Shown here one piece after another: positions 58,849 through 64,000 of a stretch of 64,000 nt of DNA. The position numbers were made by a program, and so were the translations under genes. The notes beneath the pieces are model-generated. The model did not search any database, was not told the DNA's origin, and saw only the letters and a list, made by a program, of their open reading frames with translations. Numbering within the stretch: the stretch's first letter is position 1; the number at the start of each line of letters is the position of its first letter. Origin of the DNA: CADEDV01 sp036383515 (lineage in GTDB: Bacteria; Bacteroidota; Bacteroidia; Chitinophagales; Chitinophagaceae); assembly GCA_036383515.1 (NCBI GenBank), contig DASVOE010000122.1, positions 78,147 through 142,146 of the forward strand, in the 5' to 3' direction.

Positions 58849-59191
58849 ATTGCAGAGGTTTAATTTATAGCAGAAGATAGCCAATATTTTTTGGGCTTTA
58901 AAATGGATCGTTTTTTTTAACCCGGGCAATTCATTTTGACAACGGTATTCGAATAGTAAAAAATAAACTTTAGCCCGGACACGTACTTTTTTTCTTTTAA
59001 TCCGTCTTGTAAGATTGGAGTGCCGGGCTGTTCTTCTAATAGACTGCATTCGATCAACATGTAAGGGGTTTAAAGAAAAGCCCCGAACTATCATTATTAA
59101 ACAAGTGTTCGTATTCACAGGTATAGGTTTCATTGATGAATCCTGATCAGATTGGCTGTAGTCAGTAAGTCGAACAATAAACGATTGCTTT
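58849..59191. other. Divergent intergenic region, no gene recognised
   Basis: The gap lies between the DUF1003 start and the amylase start. It holds a small GGGGTT/AAGCCCC hairpin near 59065-59084 and, on the minus strand, GAAAAAAAGTACGTGT (58994 downward), which resembles the shared upstream element but has no -7 box at the 57-bp offset. TAGGTTTC at 59124-59131 is a weak -7 candidate for the amylase. Confidence 0.5.
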
Positions 59192-61063
59192 ATGAAATCT
59201 TGTAGCCTCAAGAGCTGCTTCTATGTTTTTCGTTCTTTAGTAATAATCCTGGCATTGCTGGTTGCTGAAAAAGCGTTTTCGCAAATCAGCGTTCATAAGA
59301 TTGAACCTGCTTTTTGGTGGATCGGTATGAAAAATAAGCAGGTTCAGTTAATGGTCTATGGTAATAATATCAAAGGCGCTACTGTAAAAGTGATGTCTTC
59401 GGGTGTTAAGGTGTTGAATGTTCAGGACGGTGATAGCCCCAATTATTTATTTGTTACAATACTGGTTCCTCCCACTACTCCCGCAGGTAAAATCCAGTTT
59501 CAATTTGAAAAAAATAATAGCAGGTCTTCCTGGTTGTATGAACTGAAAAAAAGAAAAAAAGATGCTGCAGAAAGAAAAGGATTTAACCAGTCAGATGTCG
59601 TCTACTTAATTATGCCGGATCGGTTTGTCAACGGTGATTCATCCAACGACCAGCTTGCACCAATGAGCGAAAAGTTGAACCGTAAAAAGGCAAACGGCAG
59701 ACATGGAGGCGACCTCAGCGGAATTATCGGTAAGCTCGATTATTTAAAGCAATTGGGCGTTACTACAATATGGAACACGCCTTTATGGGAAGATAATGCT
59801 GACGTAAATTCTTATCATGGATATGCGGCCACCGATTTTTATAACATTGATCCGCGTTATGGTTCAAATGAACAGTATGCTTTGTTATCAAAGGAATGTC
59901 ACCGGTTGAACATGAAATTGATCATGGATGTTGTGCCCAACCATTGTAGCGTCTATCATCCCTGGATGAAGGACCTGCCAACGAAAGACTGGGTTCATGT
60001 TTTACCGGAAAATTATAAGCGCAGTCTCTCCATTTCTGCATGGACAGACCCTTATGTTTCAAACATTGATTTTGTATCCAATAAAGACGGGTGGTTTACA
60101 GAAAAAATGCCGGACCTGAACCAGGATAATAATAAGGTATGGACGTATTTGGTACAAAACACAATATGGTGGATTGAATTTGCAGGCCTCGATGGATTAC
60201 GGGTGGATACCTATCCTTACAGCGATAAAAAGAAAATTGCTGATTGGACCAAAGCCATCATGACCGAGTATCCTTCTTTAAATATAGTAGGAGAGATATG
60301 GCAACCTAATTCTTCTTCGGTTGCTTACTGGCAAAAGAATGCTAATAATGCAGACCATTATAATTCCAACCTGCCTTGCGTAATGGATTTTCCGTTAATA
60401 GACCAGATGTGGGAGGCATTTGATGCGGATAGTGTGAAAAGAGAAAAAGGGATACGCAAACTTTATACTATCCTCGGAATGGATTACCTGTATCCTGACA
60501 GGAATAATATCATGACCTTTCTTGACAACCATGATACCGAACGTTTTGCATCCGCAATTGAGAAAGATAAAGACTTATTCAAAATGGCGCTTACTTTCCT
60601 GCTGACAACAAGAGGCATACCCCAGATTTATTCCGGTACCGAGATCATGCAGGAAGGTCAGGTGAGTAATTCAACCAACAGGAATGATTTTCCGGGAGGC
60701 TGGCAGGGTGACGCAAGAAATGCATTTTCAAAAACCGGTCGTACTGCCGTTGAAAATGAAGTGTTTGACTATCTTAATAAGCTACTGTTATGGCGAAAAA
60801 ATACACCGGCGATCTGGTCAGGAAAATTAATGCACTTCAAGCCGGAAAGTAATCTTTATGTGTACTTCCGGTACAACGAGAATAGTCGTTTTATGGTGAT
60901 ACTGAATACTTCAACCAGCCCTAAAACAATTAACACGTCGCGGTACAAAGAAATGCTGAACGGTTATTCATCCGGCAGGGATGTCATTACCGGGTATCAT
61001 CTCAACGACCTAACTACCATTACTATAGCCGCCAAAACCGCTATAGTCATTGAGTTAAAATAG
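59192..61063 (+). CDS. Secreted GH13 alpha-amylase/neopullulanase-type enzyme (SusA-like)
   Basis: 623 aa with an export signal ending near EKAFSQ. An N-terminal Ig-like domain (cyclomaltodextrinase-N type, about residues 33-125) precedes the GH13 barrel. The catalytic residues are visible: nucleophile Asp339 in GLRVDTYPY, acid/base Glu368 in VGEIW and Asp448 in LDNHDTER. DVVPNHC and DRFVNGD are further GH13 regions. Length and layout match the Bacteroides SusA-type periplasmic neopullulanase, which cuts maltooligosaccharides and pullulan. The sigma-factor gene starts 2 bp after its stop and a SusC-type gene follows shortly. A starch- or maltooligosaccharide-related role for this right-hand cluster is likely, although a SusD has not been seen. 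Confidence 0.9.
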   Translation: MKSCSLKSCFYVFRSLVIILALLVAEKAFSQISVHKIEPAFWWIGMKNKQVQLMVYGNNIKGATVKVMSSGVKVLNVQDGDSPNYLFVTILVPPTTPAGKIQFQFEKNNSRSSWLYELKKRKKDAAERKGFNQSDVVYLIMPDRFVNGDSSNDQLAPMSEKLNRKKANGRHGGDLSGIIGKLDYLKQLGVTTIWNTPLWEDNADVNSYHGYAATDFYNIDPRYGSNEQYALLSKECHRLNMKLIMDVVPNHCSVYHPWMKDLPTKDWVHVLPENYKRSLSISAWTDPYVSNIDFVSNKDGWFTEKMPDLNQDNNKVWTYLVQNTIWWIEFAGLDGLRVDTYPYSDKKKIADWTKAIMTEYPSLNIVGEIWQPNSSSVAYWQKNANNADHYNSNLPCVMDFPLIDQMWEAFDADSVKREKGIRKLYTILGMDYLYPDRNNIMTFLDNHDTERFASAIEKDKDLFKMALTFLLTTRGIPQIYSGTEIMQEGQVSNSTNRNDFPGGWQGDARNAFSKTGRTAVENEVFDYLNKLLLWRKNTPAIWSGKLMHFKPESNLYVYFRYNENSRFMVILNTSTSPKTINTSRYKEMLNGYSSGRDVITGYHLNDLTTITIAAKTAIVIELK

Positions 61064-61065
61064 AT

Positions 61066-61812
61066 ATGGCCAAAACCGATTATAAAATAGGAAAAGAAAG
61101 CAGGTTACTATTCTATAGTTTTGAAATAGGAAATTGCAACCAACTACGCAGACCCAACCTTAACTTACATAATTGCGATACTATTTCAAAACTTGCAATT
61201 GATCCGCCAGTGAATGTGCAGCCCGGCCATAATGAAAAAGATCTGCTCAGGAAAATAGCCCTGGAAGATGATACTGTTGCGTTTCAGCAATTGTTTACGG
61301 GCTATTATGATCAGCTTTATTCAACAGCCCTGATGTACCTGAAAGTTCATGAGTTAGCTGAAGATGTGGTGCAACAGGTATTTTTAAAGATCTGGGAAAA
61401 AAGGATCACCCTTGAAGCCATTGAGAAGCTAAGCAACTATCTCTTTATCATTGCCCGCAACGAGGTAATGAACATTTTGCGTAAAAAATCCAACCACCCC
61501 GCATTCAGGAATTTCGCCAGTGAATTATTTTCAGATGAAGAGTACACGCCAGAGGATCAGCTTATACTTAAACAGAAAAGAGCCCTGGTTGAACTGGCTA
61601 TACAAAAACTTCCGCCACAACAGCAACAAGCCTACCGGCTTACAAAAGAAAAAGGACTGAGTTATAAAGAAGCGGCTTCGGTCATGAACCTTTCCATTAA
61701 TACGGTGAGAGGATACATAGCCTCGGCAATGCAAACATTGAAAGAATTTTTCAGGATGCATAAAAACGACTTGTACTTACTTCTTTTACTAATGGGAAAA
61801 AATATTTTTTAA
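61066..61812 (+). CDS. ECF-type RNA polymerase sigma factor (FecI-like)
   Basis: 248 aa from the first ATG. Region 2 is at about residues 70-140 (FQQLFTGYYDQLYSTALMYLKVHELAEDVVQQVFLKIWEKR), and region 4 at about 175-230 (AIQKLPPQQQQAYRLTKEKGLSYKEAASVMNLSINTVRGYIASAMQTLKEFF). About 60 residues precede region 2, more than the usual 20-30 for Bacteroidota ECF factors. A downstream GTG (in PPVNVQPGHNEKDLL) may be the real start. The adjacent FecR gene encodes the likely anti-sigma factor, and the SusC-type receptor that follows would be the sensor and target. Confidence 0.9.
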   Translation: MAKTDYKIGKESRLLFYSFEIGNCNQLRRPNLNLHNCDTISKLAIDPPVNVQPGHNEKDLLRKIALEDDTVAFQQLFTGYYDQLYSTALMYLKVHELAEDVVQQVFLKIWEKRITLEAIEKLSNYLFIIARNEVMNILRKKSNHPAFRNFASELFSDEEYTPEDQLILKQKRALVELAIQKLPPQQQQAYRLTKEKGLSYKEAASVMNLSINTVRGYIASAMQTLKEFFRMHKNDLYLLLLLMGKNIF

Positions 61813-61852
61813 AACAACACCTACTTTTTTTTATCCTGCGTGTCTTTATCAG

Positions 61853-63091
61853 GTGAAGGATAAGCCGGGAATAAAAATGGAGAAAAGCACAAATAACATG
61901 AACAGCATAGATACTGAAAGGTTTAAAGTTTTGATGGACGGGTATTTGCAACAAACCCTCGCTGCCAAGGATCTTTCGGATTTCTTTGACATGTTGAAGA
62001 ATCCCCGCTGCCAATCCATGATGGAAGAAGCGTTTACAGATGACCTGGCGAATAATCGTTTTGCAGGTTTATCCAACCAGGAACAAGTAGATTCAGCCTT
62101 CCGCATTTTGATGGATAAGATTGTAGCAGGAGAGCAGGTGCCCGTAAGAAGAAATATCATCTTCATGAAGAGATGGACACGGGTGGCAGCTGCCGTGATT
62201 GTTGCAGCGGTCATCGGTGTCAGCAGTTATTTCATATTCCAAAAACATGAGCGGAACCTGGCTGTTGTCGTACCTGCCGTTAAACAGGATCAGGATATTG
62301 CACCGGGTGGAAACAAGGCCATTCTTTTACTTAGTGACGGCTCTTCCATTAATTTGGATAGTGCACACAATGGATCTCTTGCCATCCAGGCAGGAACAGA
62401 GGTTATAAAAAATAGTAACGGACAGGTTGTTTATCGTAATGGCTCATCAAAAGAAGTAGTTTATAATTCAATTGTAACGCCTAAAGGTGGTCAGTACCAG
62501 GTTACATTGCCTGATGGATCTAACGCATGGTTGAATTCGTTATCATCCATAAAATTTCCTACTTCATTTGCAGGTCGGGAACGCAACGTGGAAATTACAG
62601 GAGAGGTATACTTTGAAATTGCACATAATCGTGCAAAGCCCTTTGTTGCAACGATCAATAATATGAAAGTGGAAGTGCTGGGTACACATTTCAATGTCAA
62701 TGCATACCCCGATGAAACAACTATACAAACTACGTTGCTGCAGGGAAGCGTAAAAGTTTCTGAAGGCGATAAGATAAATATGCTTAAACCCGGGCAACAA
62801 GCCCGCCTGGATAAAAGTGATCACCTGGAAGTCGTAAGCGATGTGGACCTCGATCAGGTCATTGCATGGAAAAATGGTTTTTTCAATTTTAATAAAGCGG
62901 ATATAGGAACTATCATGCGCCAGATCGTAAGGTGGTATGATATTGAAGTTGATTATTCGGCTATTAATACAAAAGAACTTTTCTGGGGTGGGATAGATAA
63001 GAATCTTCCTTTGTCCAGTGTTCTTAGAATACTTGAAAAAAACCAGGTTCATTTTCGTATGGAAGGTAAAAAGTTAGTCCTGCTTGATTAA
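61853..63091 (+). CDS. FecR-family anti-sigma factor with DUF4974 domain
   Basis: 412 aa from 61853; ATGs at 61877 and 61898 are alternative starts. The cytoplasmic N-terminal part is followed by one membrane helix (about residues 113-130, RVAAAVIVAAVIGVSSYFIF). The periplasmic FecR domain reads DIAPGGNKAILLLSDGSSINL, VTPKGGQYQVTLPDGSNAWLNSLSSIKFP, ITGEVYFEIAH and VLGTHFNVNAYPDE. The C-terminal DUF4974 region (IVRWYDIEVDYS ... LILEKNQVHFRMEGKKLVLL-like) interacts with the STN domain of the partner receptor in this family. Signal flow is outer-membrane SusC to FecR to ECF sigma. Confidence 0.92.
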   Translation: MKDKPGIKMEKSTNNMNSIDTERFKVLMDGYLQQTLAAKDLSDFFDMLKNPRCQSMMEEAFTDDLANNRFAGLSNQEQVDSAFRILMDKIVAGEQVPVRRNIIFMKRWTRVAAAVIVAAVIGVSSYFIFQKHERNLAVVVPAVKQDQDIAPGGNKAILLLSDGSSINLDSAHNGSLAIQAGTEVIKNSNGQVVYRNGSSKEVVYNSIVTPKGGQYQVTLPDGSNAWLNSLSSIKFPTSFAGRERNVEITGEVYFEIAHNRAKPFVATINNMKVEVLGTHFNVNAYPDETTIQTTLLQGSVKVSEGDKINMLKPGQQARLDKSDHLEVVSDVDLDQVIAWKNGFFNFNKADIGTIMRQIVRWYDIEVDYSAINTKELFWGGIDKNLPLSSVLRILEKNQVHFRMEGKKLVLLD

Positions 63092-63142
63092 TTATAAAGG
63101 TTCGGTTTTCTAAACATCGATTTAATATAACACTGCTTGTAT

Positions 63143-64000
63143 ATGACAATGATTCCACCTATTCATGGGAATAACATGCCCCGTCTGCACTCCCATCGTT
63201 TTTCAACCACCAGCTTTCTGAAAAGGGCGAGGTTTTTTTTATTGATTACAATTGCATTATTCCAGATTTCCGCTACAACTTTTTCTCAGAAAATTTCTTT
63301 TAAGGGTCGGGACGTTTCATTGGAAAATGTATTTAATGCCATCACGAAACAAACTGGCTATGTAGTTTTTTGCAACTATTCGCTTATTAAGAATGCTAAG
63401 AAAGTAAGTGTGAATGCCAGGGACGTGGAATTGAATGATTTCCTGAAAGAGGTACTGAAAGATCAATTGCTGGAGTACACTATTGAAGGACGCACTATTA
63501 TCGTTACCAAATTTGCAAAACCCCTTGCACAAAATCTTGTTGCTAAGGCAGCTATTATTGAACCCACTACAAACTCTTCTGTTCATGGCCGGGTTGTGAA
63601 TGAAAAAAACGAACCGCTGGCAGGCGTGACGGTGGCATTGAAGAATGCCCAGAATATTACTGCTACTAACGACAACGGGGAGTATACCATTAACAATGTT
63701 GAAGAGAATGGTACTTTATTATTTTCTTATGTAGGATACCTGAATGCTGTTGAAAAAATAGGAGGGAGACATACTATTGATGTCATCCTGGCCCCGGCTG
63801 TAAACGCATTGGACCAGGTAGTGATCATTGGATACGGAGCGGTAAAAAAGAAAGACGTCACCGGTTCCGTTTACTCTATTAAGGGAGATGATCTTCGCAA
63901 GCCCGGATCTCCTTCCGTAGGAAATATGCTCCAGGGCAAGGCGACGGGGCTTGTCATTACGCAGACGAATGCGTCGCCGGGCGGAGCATTAAACTTCAGG
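63143..64000 (+). CDS. SusC/RagA-type TonB-linked outer-membrane receptor, N-terminal 286 residues (3' end outside window)
   Basis: The frame from ATG 63143 runs to the edge without a stop; a start at 63176 (ATG in NNMPRL) is also possible. A signal region (FLLITIALFQISATTFSQ) leads into an STN domain (KISFKGRDVSLENVFNAITKQTGYVVFCNYSLI ... LKEVLKDQLLEYTIEGRTIIV). A CarboxypepD_reg-like domain follows (VHGRVVNEKNEPLAGVTVALKN, TNDNGEYTI, LLFSYVGYLNAVEKIGG). The SusC TonB box and plug start comes next (LDQVVIIGYGAVKKKDVTGSV, SVGNMLQGKATGL). This is the classic layout of a sigma/anti-sigma-regulated SusC. Its SusD partner, if any, lies beyond the window. Confidence 0.93.
   Translation, partial: MTMIPPIHGNNMPRLHSHRFSTTSFLKRARFFLLITIALFQISATTFSQKISFKGRDVSLENVFNAITKQTGYVVFCNYSLIKNAKKVSVNARDVELNDFLKEVLKDQLLEYTIEGRTIIVTKFAKPLAQNLVAKAAIIEPTTNSSVHGRVVNEKNEPLAGVTVALKNAQNITATNDNGEYTINNVEENGTLLFSYVGYLNAVEKIGGRHTIDVILAPAVNALDQVVIIGYGAVKKKDVTGSVYSIKGDDLRKPGSPSVGNMLQGKATGLVITQTNASPGGALNFR

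Noticed and set aside
58981..58996. Minus-strand GAAAAAAAGTACGTGT resembling the shared promoter element
   Set aside because: No TAnnTTTR box lies at the 57-bp offset toward the DUF1003 gene, so it is not counted as a module.
58849..59211. Upstream extension of the DUF1003 protein
   Set aside because: The extra 121 residues are basic and low in family character, and would overlap the amylase start; ATG 58848 fits the family.

Overview
The window is from a member of the Bacteroidota, most likely a Chitinophagaceae-like soil or plant-associated glycan degrader. The evidence is a SusC-type TonB-linked receptor with an STN domain, a FecR anti-sigma/ECF sigma pair just upstream of it, many secreted or lipoprotein carbohydrate enzymes, promoters of the Bacteroidota -7 type (TAnnTTTG), few purine-rich ribosome-binding sites and an AT-rich sequence. 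I see no rRNA, tRNA, CRISPR array, insertion sequence or phage gene.

Layout. 1-8040: the tail of a CBM9-like protein, twin purple-acid-phosphatase-like enzymes, a di-heme cytochrome c peroxidase-like protein and a TonB-dependent receptor. 8199-24134: secreted glycan enzymes (GH123-like, GH20-like, GH28, parallel beta-helix, GH105, two paralogous beta-propellers), interrupted by a YncE/phosphoesterase fusion and a Schlafen/AlbA-type ATP-binding protein. 24304-35495: three tandem PIG-L deacetylases, an NHL propeller, a second GH20-like enzyme, an unassigned TIM-barrel-like lipoprotein, a DUF5009 membrane acyltransferase and a GH27 alpha-galactosidase. 35633-41080: a Fic protein (minus strand), a PhoX-like Tat lipoprotein, an STN-esterase fusion and a degenerate tagaturonate-reductase-like remnant. 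41210-51265: an AraC regulator diverging from a compact ten-gene operon for a sugar acid or sugar-derived acid. It encodes a creatininase-like hydrolase, RidA, a 3HCDH-family dehydrogenase, an enolase-superfamily dehydratase, an EamA transporter, a DapA-like lyase, an RraA-like protein, an SDR, an FAH-family hydrolase and a sorbosone-dehydrogenase-like lipoprotein. 51361-58116: a GlcD-GlcF-like FAD/Fe-S oxidoreductase, an APH-fold kinase followed by a divergent enolase, and a Gfo/Idh/MocA oxidoreductase. 58297-64000: a DUF1003 protein (minus), a SusA-like GH13 amylase, an ECF sigma factor, a FecR anti-sigma factor and the start of a SusC-type receptor.

How it works together (inference). Secreted GH28, GH105, GH27, GH20 and GH123 enzymes suggest attack on pectin-like and amino-sugar-containing glycans. 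The AraC-linked operon would then oxidise, dehydrate and cleave the resulting sugar acids to pyruvate-level intermediates, with the FAD/Fe-S oxidase taking a 2-hydroxy acid. No susD homologue is visible and the only SusC is cut by the right edge.

The most interesting hidden signal is a shared promoter architecture. A GTTAAnAAAGTAyAyAT-like element lies exactly 57 bp (56 in one case) upstream of a TAnnTTTR-like -7 box in front of six transcription units (8199, 18897, 31166, 37543, 42329, 54446), which suggests one regulon. Other non-coding structure includes a perfect 16-bp inverted repeat over the GH123 promoter, a 10-bp-periodic array abutting the Fic start codon, a nested palindrome element flanked by duplicated hairpins, and a dispersed family of about 85-bp hairpin repeats in many intergenic gaps.
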